In this document: positions 20,284 through 29,751 of the stretch, one piece after another
Layout: each line of letters opens with the position of its first letter
How positions within the stretch are numbered: position 1 is the first letter of the stretch
NCBI GenBank assembly: GCA_942491935.1
Contig: CALOCZ010000056.1
Span: forward strand, 33,957 to 97,956
Reading direction: 5' to 3'
Source of the DNA: JAGTVG01 sp942491935
Lineage (GTDB): Bacteria > Bacteroidota > Bacteroidia > Cytophagales > Cyclobacteriaceae
DNA: 64,000 bases
Made by a program: the position numbers and the translations under genes
The notes under the pieces: model-generated
Databases searched by the model: none
The model's input: the letters and a program-made list of their open reading frames with translations, nothing else
Told to the model about the DNA's origin: nothing

Positions 20284-20323
20284 TTCTTCAACAGCCTTAT
20301 AAGATTAATCTTTGAGAAATTTC

Positions 20324-20941
20324 TTATTTGTTGAGAATATATGAGATATGAGATTTGATTACACGGATCCCTTCATCAAAATTCTCGTGGTTATTAATAA
20401 TTATATCACTTTTACTTTTATAGGGTAAAATATATTTATTGTAAGCAGGCATTACATGATGCTCATACCTGTATAAAACGTCCTCAAGGTCATAGCCTCG
20501 TTCCTTTTGGTCTCTAATTATTCTTCGCTTCAACATGATATGTTCAGGAGCATCAACAAAGACCCTCAGATCTATCCATTTAGAGATTTCTTTAACATAG
20601 AAAATAAAAATCCCCTCTAGAATAATAAGGGGGGCTGGTTGGAATTCAATAATCTCGGGATCCAACTCCGGATTATTGAAAGTATATTCTTTAATTCTTA
20701 TGACCTCTCCATCTATTAATTTTTTCAGATCATGTGTGAATTTTGTGATGTCGATAGATTCAGGTCTATCGAAATTTTGCACACCATTTTCATCAACAGG
20801 CTGCTCGTTTCTAGGCCGGTAATAATTATCCTGTGAGACCAGGCATACTTCTTCATTACTGAAATCTTTCATTATTCTTTTAATGAAGAGGGTTTTACCG
20901 CAACCGCTGCCGCCTGTTATTCCAATGATATAAGGTCTCAT
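20324..20941 (-). CDS. udk: Uridine kinase
   Basis: Udk phosphorylates uridine and cytidine in pyrimidine salvage. The 205-residue P-loop protein has Walker A GGSGCGKT (10-17), the substrate segment SQDNYYRP (38-45), LEGIFIFY, and the RIIRDQKERG lid region with its conserved arginines. The length matches Bacteroidota uridine kinases. It is the last gene of the nrnA-FKBP-FKBP-rdgB-udk operon, 7 bases after rdgB. Confidence 0.92.
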   Translation of the reverse strand: MRPYIIGITGGSGCGKTLFIKRIMKDFSNEEVCLVSQDNYYRPRNEQPVDENGVQNFDRPESIDITKFTHDLKKLIDGEVIRIKEYTFNNPELDPEIIEFQPAPLIILEGIFIFYVKEISKWIDLRVFVDAPEHIMLKRRIIRDQKERGYDLEDVLYRYEHHVMPAYNKYILPYKSKSDIIINNHENFDEGIRVIKSHISYILNK

Positions 20942-20948
20942 GGTATTT

Positions 20949-21533
20949 TTAGAAGGGATTTGTTTTCAAAAAATTAACTAGCTTTCTGAAGGCAAGGGCC
21001 CTGTGGCTAATATTATTTTTTTCCTTCATGGATAACTCCGCAAAAGATTTTGAATACCCTGATGGCTGGAATATTGGATCATATCCAAAACCCTTATCTC
21101 CTCTTCTTGATGTCAAAATTTCCCCTTTGATCAGACCTTCAAATTGTTTCACTCCCCTCTGAGTTCTAAGAGTAATAACCGTCCTGAACTGAGCCTTTCT
21201 GTTTTCTACATTATGCAGATTATCCAATAAAAGGTCAATATTATCATTATTGTCCTTTTGCATTCCGGCATATCTGGCTGACAATACCCCGGGGCCTCCA
21301 TTTAAGGCCTCCACCTCCAATCCCGTATCATCTGCAAAGCAAGAAGAATGATAGTGGTCAAAGACATATTGGGCCTTTTCCAGGGAGTTCCCTTCTAGTG
21401 TATTTTGATTTTCAGGTAACTCCTCAGTACATCCAATATCTTTAAGAGACTGGATTTTAAATTCATCGCCTAAAATCTGTGCTATCTCTGCAATTTTATT
21501 CTGGTTGTTGGTGGCAAAGCAAAGATATACCAT
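20949..21533 (-). CDS. rdgB: XTP/dITP pyrophosphatase (RdgB/HAM1)
   Basis: This enzyme hydrolyses non-canonical purine triphosphates (XTP, dITP) to keep them out of DNA. The protein of about 194 residues has the family motifs FATNNQNKIAEI at the start, FADDTGLEVEAL with the catalytic Asp, LSARYAG, and KGFGYDPIFQP. The C-terminal SHRALAFRKL segment closes the pattern. I chose the ATG at 21533 rather than the in-frame TTG at 21539, because MVYLCFATNN is the usual start. It sits 9 bases after the upstream FKBP gene. Confidence 0.94.
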   Translation of the reverse strand: MVYLCFATNNQNKIAEIAQILGDEFKIQSLKDIGCTEELPENQNTLEGNSLEKAQYVFDHYHSSCFADDTGLEVEALNGGPGVLSARYAGMQKDNNDNIDLLLDNLHNVENRKAQFRTVITLRTQRGVKQFEGLIKGEILTSRRGDKGFGYDPIFQPSGYSKSFAELSMKEKNNISHRALAFRKLVNFLKTNPF

Positions 21534-21542
21534 GGACAATCT

Positions 21543-22022
21543 CTATTGCACGCTGAGTAATTCAATATCAAATATCAGGTTTTCATTTGGCCCAATATCT
21601 CCATAACCTTGCGAACCATATGCAAGAACTGAAGGTACATATAAAGTGATCTTTCCCCTTTCACCTATATATGAAAGCCCTTCTTCCCAACCTCTAATGA
21701 CCTGGCCTAGTCCGTGTGTATATTCAAAAGGTTTGTTTCTGTCATATGATGAATCAAACTTGGTGCCGTCCAGAAAAGTTCCAGTGTAGTGTACTTTTAC
21801 TATATTTCCACTTTGCGGTGTTGAGCCTAAACCTTCATCATGTATCACATACCTTAATCCTGAATTGGATTTTTTTGCATCAATACTATTTTCATTAAGG
21901 TATTTGTCAATTTTAATAACATCTGCTTCAAGTTGAGCATAGGGGCTATAAAATGTTTGCTTTTCACAAGCAAAGAGACCTATAACCATAAATGTGAACA
22001 ATAATTCTTTAATTCTTTTCAT
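21543..22022 (-). CDS. FKBP-type peptidyl-prolyl isomerase lipoprotein
   Basis: The 159-residue lipoprotein has a signal peptide with lipobox GLFAC (Cys19) and one C-terminal FKBP domain. Conserved features are VKVHYTGTFLDGTKFDSSYDR, VIRGWEEGL, and the tail LAYGSQGYGDIGPNENLIFDIEL. FKBPs speed proline cis-trans isomerisation, here for proteins folding in the periplasm. It lies one base downstream of a second, longer FKBP lipoprotein gene and resembles that protein's C-terminal half, which suggests an old duplication. Confidence 0.93.
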   Translation of the reverse strand: MKRIKELLFTFMVIGLFACEKQTFYSPYAQLEADVIKIDKYLNENSIDAKKSNSGLRYVIHDEGLGSTPQSGNIVKVHYTGTFLDGTKFDSSYDRNKPFEYTHGLGQVIRGWEEGLSYIGERGKITLYVPSVLAYGSQGYGDIGPNENLIFDIELLSVQ

Positions 22023-22023
22023 C

Positions 22024-22938
22024 CTAATTTCCCTTTTTCTTTATATCCAACAATTCTAAATCAAATACCACTACCGTATTCGGATCGACCATTTCTCCCA
22101 ATCCCCTTTCGCCATAGGCAAGTTCAGAAGGAAGATAAAATGTAATTTTCGAACCTAGAGGCATTTCAGCTACACTTTCTTCCCAACCTGGGATCACACT
22201 TCTCGCTCCCAATGTAAATTCATACGGTTCATTTCTCTCATATGAGGAATCAAACTTCGTACCATCAAGCAAATATCCACTAAAATGAATTAAAACCTGG
22301 TCTCCTTTTTCAGGTTTCTTTCCTTTACCTTCTTTCTGGATGATATACCTGATCCCGGATTCTAACTCTAAACCTACTAATCCCTCTTCCTCCAGATAGA
22401 TATCAATCAAAGAAATATCTTCAAATAATTGTTGCTCCTTTCTTCTTTGAATCCTTTCCTGTTTGGTTTTATATAAATTTGCCTGCCACATTCTGAATTC
22501 CGCAGGTTCCAGCATACTTATTATTCCAATCTCAATAGTAATATCACTAAATGGATTTAAACCATATGGAATATTACTGCGGAAGGCCACTTCATAAAGG
22601 TCGGAACAATTAACTTTAAAGATGGCGCTATCTCCTACTTTTAATTTTTTAAGCCCATGATAAATCTGGCCACTTCTTTCCCAAATTGTATCAATATATT
22701 GTAAGGTTACAGGAATGTTCTTTTCAGTCCAGGTGAATAGTAAGGAATCATTCTCATAATAATAATCCATATACATAAGGATGTATTTATTGTTCTCAAA
22801 GCCAGGCCCCTTCCCATTTCTAACTATTTTGTACTCATATCCGGTCTCTCCGGATTTAAAATCCTTTGTGTTACAAGAACCTATTAAAACAGTCAGCAGG
22901 AGAATTATGAATATTAAATGATTATGATTTATACTCAT
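22024..22938 (-). CDS. FKBP-type isomerase lipoprotein with two FKBP-like regions
   Basis: The 304-residue lipoprotein has lipobox IGSC (about residues 19-22). The C-terminal half (about 190-300) is a complete FKBP domain with VLIHFSGYLLDGTKFDSSYE, VIPGWEESVAEM and LAYGERGLG. The N-terminal half (about 35-145) has a diverged FKBP-like layout (GLKKLKVGDSAIFKV) without the usual active-site residues, and may bind clients rather than catalyse. The first 17 bases overlap the nrnA-like gene, indicating tight coupling. Confidence 0.9.
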   Translation of the reverse strand: MSINHNHLIFIILLLTVLIGSCNTKDFKSGETGYEYKIVRNGKGPGFENNKYILMYMDYYYENDSLLFTWTEKNIPVTLQYIDTIWERSGQIYHGLKKLKVGDSAIFKVNCSDLYEVAFRSNIPYGLNPFSDITIEIGIISMLEPAEFRMWQANLYKTKQERIQRRKEQQLFEDISLIDIYLEEEGLVGLELESGIRYIIQKEGKGKKPEKGDQVLIHFSGYLLDGTKFDSSYERNEPYEFTLGARSVIPGWEESVAEMPLGSKITFYLPSELAYGERGLGEMVDPNTVVVFDLELLDIKKKGN

Positions 22939-23953
22939 CTGCGATTTGATTTAACTGATCCTTATAAGTCTTGATAATTTCTTCAAATCTCTTTACGGTT
23001 TCTTCGAAGCTGACATCACTGATTCCTCCGGCAGCATTTTTGTGACCGCCCCCGTTAAAATGTTTTCTGGCAAATTCGTTGACTGAGAAATCTCCTTTAG
23101 AGCGCATGGAGAGTTTAACCTCACCTCCTCTTTCCGATATTAATACACCAAGCACAGCCCCCTCTAAGCTTAAGGCATAGTTTACAAGTCCTTCCGTATC
23201 ACCTGTTTTTGAGTTGAATTTATTTAGGTCATCAGCATTAATCGCAATGAAAGCAGTATGGAATTCAGGTATATATTTAAGCCTTTGGCTGAGAGCAAAA
23301 CCAAGAAATTTCAAGCGGTCATAAGAATTGGTATCATATATCAAACTGGCAACTTTTGGCGTATCGGCCCCAAGTTCCATTAAATTCGCTGTGACAAAAT
23401 GAACATTTTGATGGGTATTATTATGTTTGAACTGACCAGTATCAGTCATGATCCCGGCATATAAACACTCAGCAATTGACTTATCAATTAAATCCCGATC
23501 GCCCATTTTAACAATGAACTCATATATTAACTCAGCAGTGGCTGAAGCATCTGTACTTATTAAAGAAAAATCCGCAAAACATACAGGATCTAGATGATGA
23601 TCAATTAAAAACTTCTTTGCAGAGCTTTTTTCAACCATTTTCCCCAGTTCATCAATTCTTGCCAGATTATTAAAATCAAGACAAAATATGATATCGGCAT
23701 TTTCAATTTGAAGCTTATATTCTGCTTCATTGTCTGAATTGCAGATCAACACCGTATCGTTTCCCTCCATCCAGTTAAGAAATTTTGGGTAATCGGTTGG
23801 ACTGATCACCTGGGCATCGTGTCCTTTTTTTATGAGATAGCCCCTTAATCCCAGAGAAGAGCCCAAGGCATCAGCATCCGGAGTTTTATGCGGTATGATT
23901 ACTATCTTTTTTGGTGTATTAAGTTCGGCCTTTACTTCCTTAAAATTCAACAT
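22922..23953 (-). CDS. nrnA: DHH-family phosphoesterase (NrnA-like oligoribonuclease/pAp phosphatase)
   Basis: NrnA proteins degrade very short RNAs and dephosphorylate 3'-phosphoadenosine 5'-phosphate. The 343-residue protein has the DHH metal motifs HKTPDADALGSSLG (22-35), CLDFN near 91, and DHH (118-120). The C-terminal DHHA1 domain carries GGGHKNAAGG near residue 303. Both domains are complete. It is the first gene of the operon continuing into two FKBP lipoproteins, rdgB and udk. The split between NrnA activities cannot be told from sequence. Confidence 0.9.
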   Translation of the reverse strand: MLNFKEVKAELNTPKKIVIIPHKTPDADALGSSLGLRGYLIKKGHDAQVISPTDYPKFLNWMEGNDTVLICNSDNEAEYKLQIENADIIFCLDFNNLARIDELGKMVEKSSAKKFLIDHHLDPVCFADFSLISTDASATAELIYEFIVKMGDRDLIDKSIAECLYAGIMTDTGQFKHNNTHQNVHFVTANLMELGADTPKVASLIYDTNSYDRLKFLGFALSQRLKYIPEFHTAFIAINADDLNKFNSKTGDTEGLVNYALSLEGAVLGVLISERGGEVKLSMRSKGDFSVNEFARKHFNGGGHKNAAGGISDVSFEETVKRFEEIIKTYKDQLNQIADEYKS

Positions 23954-24065
23954 TTCTATCCTTTCTCGCTCTGGAGTTAAATAATTGCAAAAGTGCTAAT
24001 TAATTAGTTAAAATCAAAAGTGACATGCACTCCACAGTTATTACATATATTGATAAAAAGTAACC

Positions 24066-24073
24066 TATATTTG
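24066..24073 (+). promoter_or_regulatory. Bacteroidota-type -7 element upstream of ndk
   Basis: TATATTTG matches TAnnTTTG and lies 36 bases before the ndk ATG. No clear -33 TTG stands at the 19-base spacing, so only the -7 half is supported. Confidence 0.5.
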
Positions 24074-24109
24074 TCATTTATTTATTAAAACCTATTTACA
24101 AATTTGATC

Positions 24110-24535
24110 ATGAGTGGAAATATAACCTTTACAATGATAAAACCTGAGGCTGTCAGCGATCGATATACTGGCGCAATAACAGAAAAAATTGAAGCTGCCG
24201 GTTTTGAGATAATTGCAATGAAGATGACCCTTTTGAGTAAAGAGAGGGCGGGCGAATTTTATATGGTTCATAAAGACAGACCATTTTACTCCAGTTTATG
24301 TGACTACATGTCATCAGGAAAAATCATTGCGATGGTCCTTAAAAAGGATAATGCCGTAGAGGATTTTAGAAAATTGATAGGAGCGACAGATCCGGCAAAA
24401 GCCGAGGAAGGGACGATTAGAAAACTGTTTGCCAAATCTTTACAATCTAATGCAGTGCATGGATCCGACTCGGATGAAAATGCAAAGATTGAAGCCGGAT
24501 TTTTCTTTTCAGACCTGGAATTATTCAGTGCTTAG
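24110..24535 (+). CDS. ndk: Nucleoside diphosphate kinase
   Basis: Ndk transfers the gamma phosphate from ATP to other nucleoside diphosphates through a phospho-histidine. The 141-residue protein has TMIKPEAV at the start with Lys11, the phospho-acceptor His117 in NAVHGSDSDENA, and the terminal AGFFFSDLELF. All catalytic residues are present. The ATG at 24110 (MSGNITFTM) is preferred to an in-frame TTG at 24104, since it gives the family's usual start. It converges with scpA, with five bases between the two stop codons. Confidence 0.96.
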   Translation: MSGNITFTMIKPEAVSDRYTGAITEKIEAAGFEIIAMKMTLLSKERAGEFYMVHKDRPFYSSLCDYMSSGKIIAMVLKKDNAVEDFRKLIGATDPAKAEEGTIRKLFAKSLQSNAVHGSDSDENAKIEAGFFFSDLELFSA

Positions 24536-24540
24536 ATATT

Positions 24541-25290
24541 TCAGGGGCTGACCTTTTCTCCAAAAGCTTTTAACCAGAAGTTATTATATCCTTGTCCAAC
24601 AGAGATCCGGGCCAGGCCAGATTGAAGAAGTTCCAGAATAGCCAGAAAATTATATATTACAGCTATTTTTTGTGGATTTGAAGATATAACCTCAGTAAAG
24701 GAGAGTTTTTCTCTATTTTGAAGTTCTTTTAAAATGTATTCTTTCTGACTTTCAATAGTATAAGGAAATTGGACAATGGTATGGGTTGGCTGGTCTGATT
24801 CTGCTATATAAGTATCCATGGCTTTTTCAAAGGCCTTTAAAAGTTTGTAAAGATCAAGATCCTGAAGTTCCGCCTCTACATTTGATACTTGAGCCAATTT
24901 TTTTATCTCCCTGATTACATTTCCCCTCTTTTCTTTTCCCAGATTCTCCTCCTCCATAGTCATCAGCTCGCTGACCACTGACTTATATTTTTTATATTCC
25001 AGAAGGTGTTTTATAAGTTCCTCTCGGGGATCAATTTCATTTCCATCTTCATCAATTATAGGCCTTGGAAGCAGCATTTTGGCCTTAATTCTCATTAGTG
25101 TAGCAGCGACTACAATAAACTCACTGGCTACTTCAATGTTCATCTCTTCCAGCTGATGGAGGTACTCTAAAAAATCTTCTGTTATTTTTGATATGGGTAT
25201 ATCATATATATCAAGTTCATCTCGTTCGATAAAGAATAGGAGCAGATCAAATGGCCCTTCAAATAGATGTAATTTGACTTCGAAACTCAC
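24541..25290 (-). CDS. scpA: Segregation and condensation protein A
   Basis: ScpA is the kleisin subunit that bridges the SMC heads in bacterial chromosome condensation. The start of the conserved domain is LHLFEGPFDLLLFFIERDEL, followed by DIYDIPISKITEDFLEYL and MRIKAKMLLPRP. The C-terminal winged helix (EVISSNPQKIAVIYNFLAILELLQSG) closes the protein. I place the start at the GTG at 25290 (SFEVKL), giving 249 residues as in relatives. An in-frame ATG at 25416 would add 42 residues with no similarity that I recognise. The divergent dxs gene shares the upstream region. Confidence 0.88.
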   Translation of the reverse strand: MSFEVKLHLFEGPFDLLLFFIERDELDIYDIPISKITEDFLEYLHQLEEMNIEVASEFIVVAATLMRIKAKMLLPRPIIDEDGNEIDPREELIKHLLEYKKYKSVVSELMTMEEENLGKEKRGNVIREIKKLAQVSNVEAELQDLDLYKLLKAFEKAMDTYIAESDQPTHTIVQFPYTIESQKEYILKELQNREKLSFTEVISSNPQKIAVIYNFLAILELLQSGLARISVGQGYNNFWLKAFGEKVSP

Positions 25291-25458
25291 AGGATTTGTA
25301 TTTAGATTTTGCTGCTTATAAAAATCAAATATATTACTTATAAAGTCATTATCTATATAGTGTTCTAAAAAAAATGTATTTTTATTCCCATAAAAAAATC
25401 CATATATTGAAAACAATAGATGACAAATTAAGTTAAGTTCATTTATACAAACGATTAT

Positions 25459-27378
25459 ATGTTAATAGAACCAGGAACCATACTAAAATCCATCAATTCG
25501 CCAGAAGATCTCAGAAATTTGGATTCCCAACAAATCATTCAATTATCCCAAGAGCTTAGGCAATATATAATTGATAATGTCTCAATTTATGGAGGTCATT
25601 TTGGTGCCAGCCTGGGAGTCGTGGAATTAACCGTTGCCTTACATTATGTTTTCAATACACCCAAGGACCTTTTAGTTTGGGATGTTGGCCATCAAGCTTA
25701 TGGTCATAAAATCCTTACGGGAAGAAGAGATGCTTTTCACTCAAACCGGGTTTATAAAGGAATATCCGGATTCCCTAAGCGATCAGAAAGCCAATATGAT
25801 ACCTTTGGCGTTGGACATTCATCAACATCAATATCTGCAGCCTTAGGAATGGCTATTGCCTCTAAATACCAAAATAAAAAGGAAAGACAACATATTGCAG
25901 TTATAGGTGATGGGGCAATGACCGGAGGAATGGCTTTCGAAGCTATGAACCATGCCGGTGTATCAAATTCGAATCTTCTGATTGTATTGAACGACAATTG
26001 TATGTCGATCGATCCAAATGTTGGGGCACTTAAAGATTATCTTACGGATATTACAACTTCACATACATACAATAAGTTCAAAGATGAAGTGTGGAATGTC
26101 CTTGGGAAGGTGAGTAAATTCGGAGTAAACGCCCGGGAAATTATCTCCAATATTGAAAACAGCGTTAAATCTATGTTTTTAAAACATAGCAACCTGTTTG
26201 AATCTCTCAACCTAAGATATTTTGGGCCTGTTGACGGACATGACCTGAATCATCTGGTCCACATATTCAAGGACTTAAAAGATATACCCGGACCTAAAAT
26301 ACTTCATTGCATAACAGTAAAAGGCAAAGGATTTGAGCTGGCTGAAAGAGACCAGACCAAATGGCATGCCCCAGGGAAATTTGATAAACTCACCGGAGAG
26401 ATCCATATCAAATCAGGCGAAAGACCGGAGCCTCCAAAATACCAGGATGTTTTTGGACATACATTGGTTGAATTGGCCAAGTTGAACGATAAGGTAATGG
26501 GAGTCACACCAGCTATGCCTACTGGTTCTTCAATGAATTTACTAATGAAAGAAATGCCTGAAAGAGCATTTGATGTGGGAATAGCTGAACAACATGCAGT
26601 TACATTTTCAGCTGGGCTTGCCACCCAGGGATTAATACCGTATTGTAATATTTATAGTACTTTCATGCAAAGAGCGTATGATCAGGTGATCCATGATGTA
26701 TGCATTCAGAATCTTAAGGTTGTAATGTGTTTAGACAGAGCCGGGTTGGTGGGAGCAGATGGTCCTACGCATCATGGGGCATATGATATTTCCTACATTC
26801 GCGCCATTCCAAATCTGGTCGCTTCAGCTCCTATGAATGAAACTGAGTTACGCAATTTAATGTATACTGCTCAATTACCTCATATAACAAGCCCTTTCAG
26901 TATACGCTATCCAAGAGGCAAAGGCATGAAAGCTGATTGGCAAACACCTTTTGAAGAAATTGAAGTTGGCAAGGGCCGGAAGGTAATTGAAGGAGACGAA
27001 ATTGCAATCTTATCCATCGGCCATGTTGGTAATTTTGCTGTTGAAGCAATTGAGAAACTGGAATCCAAAGGAATTTTTCCAGCTTTGTATGACATGCGAT
27101 TTATAAAACCACTCGATGTTGACCTTTTACACGAAGTCTTCTCAAAATTCAAGAAGATCATTACTGTTGAAGATGGTGCTCTACCTGGTGGTTTTGGGAG
27201 CAGCATTCTTGAATTTATGGCCGACAATGATTATAAAGCGAGCGTTAAACGTTTAGGTATTCCGGATAAAGTAATCGAACACGGCGATCCAGATCAACTC
27301 CACAAGGAATGTAAATATGATTCTTCAAGTATTTATTCTGCAGTATTGGAAGTATTTGAAGAAGTATATAGCGAATAA
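25459..27378 (+). CDS. dxs: 1-deoxy-D-xylulose-5-phosphate synthase
   Basis: Dxs condenses pyruvate and glyceraldehyde 3-phosphate in the first step of the MEP isoprenoid pathway. The 639-residue thiamine diphosphate enzyme has the cofactor motif GDGAMTGGMAFEAMN (150-164), His79 and His120 contexts (WDVGHQAYGHKILTG; FGVGHSSTSIS), and the pyrimidine-domain Glu in DVGIAEQHAVTFSAGLA. The C-terminal transketolase domain is complete. It is followed after 7 bases by an alpha/beta hydrolase gene, probably in the same transcript. Confidence 0.97.
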   Translation: MLIEPGTILKSINSPEDLRNLDSQQIIQLSQELRQYIIDNVSIYGGHFGASLGVVELTVALHYVFNTPKDLLVWDVGHQAYGHKILTGRRDAFHSNRVYKGISGFPKRSESQYDTFGVGHSSTSISAALGMAIASKYQNKKERQHIAVIGDGAMTGGMAFEAMNHAGVSNSNLLIVLNDNCMSIDPNVGALKDYLTDITTSHTYNKFKDEVWNVLGKVSKFGVNAREIISNIENSVKSMFLKHSNLFESLNLRYFGPVDGHDLNHLVHIFKDLKDIPGPKILHCITVKGKGFELAERDQTKWHAPGKFDKLTGEIHIKSGERPEPPKYQDVFGHTLVELAKLNDKVMGVTPAMPTGSSMNLLMKEMPERAFDVGIAEQHAVTFSAGLATQGLIPYCNIYSTFMQRAYDQVIHDVCIQNLKVVMCLDRAGLVGADGPTHHGAYDISYIRAIPNLVASAPMNETELRNLMYTAQLPHITSPFSIRYPRGKGMKADWQTPFEEIEVGKGRKVIEGDEIAILSIGHVGNFAVEAIEKLESKGIFPALYDMRFIKPLDVDLLHEVFSKFKKIITVEDGALPGGFGSSILEFMADNDYKASVKRLGIPDKVIEHGDPDQLHKECKYDSSSIYSAVLEVFEEVYSE

Positions 27379-27385
27379 ATAGTCT

Positions 27386-28159
27386 ATGGCATCGATTTTT
27401 TATAATGATACAGGAGAAGGATTTCCTGTAGTATTATTGCATGGATTTTGTGAAACCAGTGATATCTGGTCAGGCATGCAAAGCCAACTCTCAAAAAACT
27501 TCCGGGTAATTACAATTGATCTGCCAGGTTTTGGAGGCAGCCCCTTATTAAATTACACCTTTAGCCTGGAAGATGTAGCAAAAGAAATAAAGTCATTCCT
27601 TGATTCAATCAATCTTACAAAATATGTGATGATTGGTCACTCTCTTGGTGGATATATTACTCTTGCATTCTCGAAATTGTATTACGATCAATTATCAGGG
27701 ATTGGATTATTTCACTCCAGCGTTTTTGAGGATGAAAAAGAGAAAAAAGAGATCAGGACCAAGCTGATAGAGTTCATCAAAACCAACGGTGTTAGGACTT
27801 TTGTAAAGACTTTTATCCCATCATTGTTCTATAAGGAAAATGTATATACTCTGGGTGATATTATCGGCACCCTGAAAAAATCAGCGGAAAAAACCCAGGC
27901 TGAATCTGTGATAAAATACGCCAGGGCAATGCGTGAGAGAACAGGAAGTGAAGAATTTCTAAGCAAATTTAAAAAACCGGTCATGTTCATAGTAGGAGAG
28001 GAAGATCCTTCAGTGCCGCTGACAAAAAGCCTTGAACAAATTACAATACCAGAAAATTCACATGTTTTAAGACTTGCAGAAACGGGGCATATGGGTATGT
28101 TTGAAAAGCCTGATGAAACCACCAACTTTATTGAGGGTTTTTTGCACTTTTGTAGATAA
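27386..28159 (+). CDS. Alpha/beta-fold hydrolase
   Basis: The 257-residue protein has the alpha/beta hydrolase layout: LLHGF (17-21, oxyanion hole), the nucleophile elbow GHSLGG with Ser86, Asp in VGEEDPSVP (about 207-215), and His in ETGHMGMFEKP near residue 236. The catalytic triad is complete, so it should be an active esterase or related hydrolase. The substrate cannot be inferred. It is probably co-transcribed with dxs, 7 bases upstream. Confidence 0.88.
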   Translation: MASIFYNDTGEGFPVVLLHGFCETSDIWSGMQSQLSKNFRVITIDLPGFGGSPLLNYTFSLEDVAKEIKSFLDSINLTKYVMIGHSLGGYITLAFSKLYYDQLSGIGLFHSSVFEDEKEKKEIRTKLIEFIKTNGVRTFVKTFIPSLFYKENVYTLGDIIGTLKKSAEKTQAESVIKYARAMRERTGSEEFLSKFKKPVMFIVGEEDPSVPLTKSLEQITIPENSHVLRLAETGHMGMFEKPDETTNFIEGFLHFCR

Positions 28160-28320
28160 AGTCAATTCCCCTTGTTAAATTTGGCATAGTTGATTCTGGA
28201 TATTAAATTCGGAAAAAGAAAGATTGTCATATAGGATTTCATGAATTTAACCAAGTACTGCTTTGACAATTAACTATATATTTTTTTTGTCGATCCTGTA
28301 TATTAAATAAAGCCTTTAAA

Positions 28321-29070
28321 ATGGATGCTTATTTGTACCTAGAAAAGTGGAATACATTTGGGAGATACTTATCCTTTGTATTGTTAGGGCTGGGATTATT
28401 GATCGTAATATATCATTATATGAGATTAATATTTACCAGTGATTATAAAATCCGATACGATTACATAAATAAAAATGAAATAAGATCACTTTGGTTAAGT
28501 ACGCTTTTCATATTATTTGGAATTGGCATATTTATGAATACACTATATGCAGAAGGTGAGATCATCTGGCTTTTGGTCCGTGTATTTGTGATTGTTATGC
28601 TCGGACTTATTTTTGGTGTTATAATTTCCAATTTATTAAAGTTTTATTACCCATTCTATATTGAAAGACGTTTACGGCGCTTAAGGTACAAACCAAGAAG
28701 ATCTCCCAAGACCGGTAAACCTATGAAATTATTAAGTGAAGAAGAAGAGGATGTGTACCTGGATGAAGGGATGCAAGCGGAAGAAAACGTGTTTTCTGTA
28801 GACTATGATGTTTGGATTGACGAAGAAACAGGGTATACTAAAATTGAAAAATACGCGGGGCATCTGGTTGCTTTACAATGTCCTGAATGCAGTTACCAGA
28901 CTTTAAAAGTAATAAAAGAAGAAATTCTTGAGTCACCCACTGAAAGCGAGGAAGGTGAATTGATGAAATTTTATAAGTGTGACTATTGTGGTTATAAAGA
29001 AAGAAAGGCTTTCAGAGTTGCAAAATTAAAAATGACGGTGGGTATAAATAAGAGCAATACCAATCCATAA
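28321..29070 (+). CDS. Membrane protein with C-terminal zinc ribbon, unknown function
   Basis: The 249-residue protein has three predicted transmembrane helices (about residues 14-35, 57-75 and 80-106). A basic loop (RRLRRLRYKPRRSPKTGKP) is followed by an acidic stretch and a zinc ribbon with CPEC (187-190) and CDYC (220-223). I recognise no named family. The positive-inside rule puts the ribbon in the cytoplasm. The 161-base gap before it holds no gene that I can see. Confidence 0.72.
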   Translation: MDAYLYLEKWNTFGRYLSFVLLGLGLLIVIYHYMRLIFTSDYKIRYDYINKNEIRSLWLSTLFILFGIGIFMNTLYAEGEIIWLLVRVFVIVMLGLIFGVIISNLLKFYYPFYIERRLRRLRYKPRRSPKTGKPMKLLSEEEEDVYLDEGMQAEENVFSVDYDVWIDEETGYTKIEKYAGHLVALQCPECSYQTLKVIKEEILESPTESEEGELMKFYKCDYCGYKERKAFRVAKLKMTVGINKSNTNP

Positions 29071-29136
29071 AGGATATTTTTTCTTACCTAAAAGAAAATC
29101 TAATAATTTTTTTTAAATAAACTGATTCCCGGATTA

Positions 29137-29499
29137 TCAGGGAGACAACCCCAATGTACTGCAGACATCTGCCTTTATTTCAATTGTCCCATCCCATTCT
29201 TTAGGTGTTCCGCTATTTCCAGCTTGTTCAATAGCTTCAAAATTATAGATTCCTGGGGAAAGCACAACAGTTACGGATCCATCTGCCTCGCAACCAGGAT
29301 TGCTGGGGTAAAAGGTATTTATCGATCCGTAATAGGTATTATCTACAAAAATATCAATGGGAGGGCCATCGAAATTTGACCAGAAGGTGAACATGCCTTC
29401 TTCCAGATTTTCACTTTCCAACAATCCTTCACATGAAACAAAAATCAATAAAGTGAATGTCAGTAATAATGCGTTAAGTTTTAAATTCCTTGATATCAT
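29137..29499 (-). CDS. Small lipoprotein of unknown function
   Basis: The 120-residue protein starts with a signal peptide and lipobox FVSC (Cys23). The mature part is short, with a pattern reminiscent of PEGA-like beta domains (IDIFVDNTYYGSINTF, then VVLSPGIYNFEA). Two further cysteines (about residues 69 and 113) could form a disulfide. The family is not certain. It stands alone between convergent and intergenic sequence. Confidence 0.65.
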   Translation of the reverse strand: MISRNLKLNALLLTFTLLIFVSCEGLLESENLEEGMFTFWSNFDGPPIDIFVDNTYYGSINTFYPSNPGCEADGSVTVVLSPGIYNFEAIEQAGNSGTPKEWDGTIEIKADVCSTLGLSP

Positions 29500-29689
29500 T
29501 TTCTATTAATACAATTTAATGCCTGATAGTAATCAGTGCAAAAATACTACCAAAAAAAAGAGAAGCTATAAAAAGTCAATAGCGAAATAAAAACTCTTAT
29601 AAAAATGGTTGAAATTGATTGAGATTGGTCCGATTTAGAATGGAAATTCGAGTATCTTTTTAAAAGGAGGAACTTACCCTGAGACAAAT

Positions 29690-29720
29690 AAAAAAGGAGA
29701 CTGCCTATGAGACAGCCTCC
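29690..29720 (-). terminator. Rho-independent terminator after the 29752 gene
   Basis: On the minus strand GGAGGCTGTC pairs imperfectly with GGCAGTCTCC around a short loop, followed by a run of six T. It lies about 30 bases beyond the stop codon. The stem shares the GGAGGCTGTCTCA sequence with the terminator at 52045. Confidence 0.75.
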
Positions 29721-29751
29721 AATTAACTAACCTTAACGTTATGAAGAGAGT

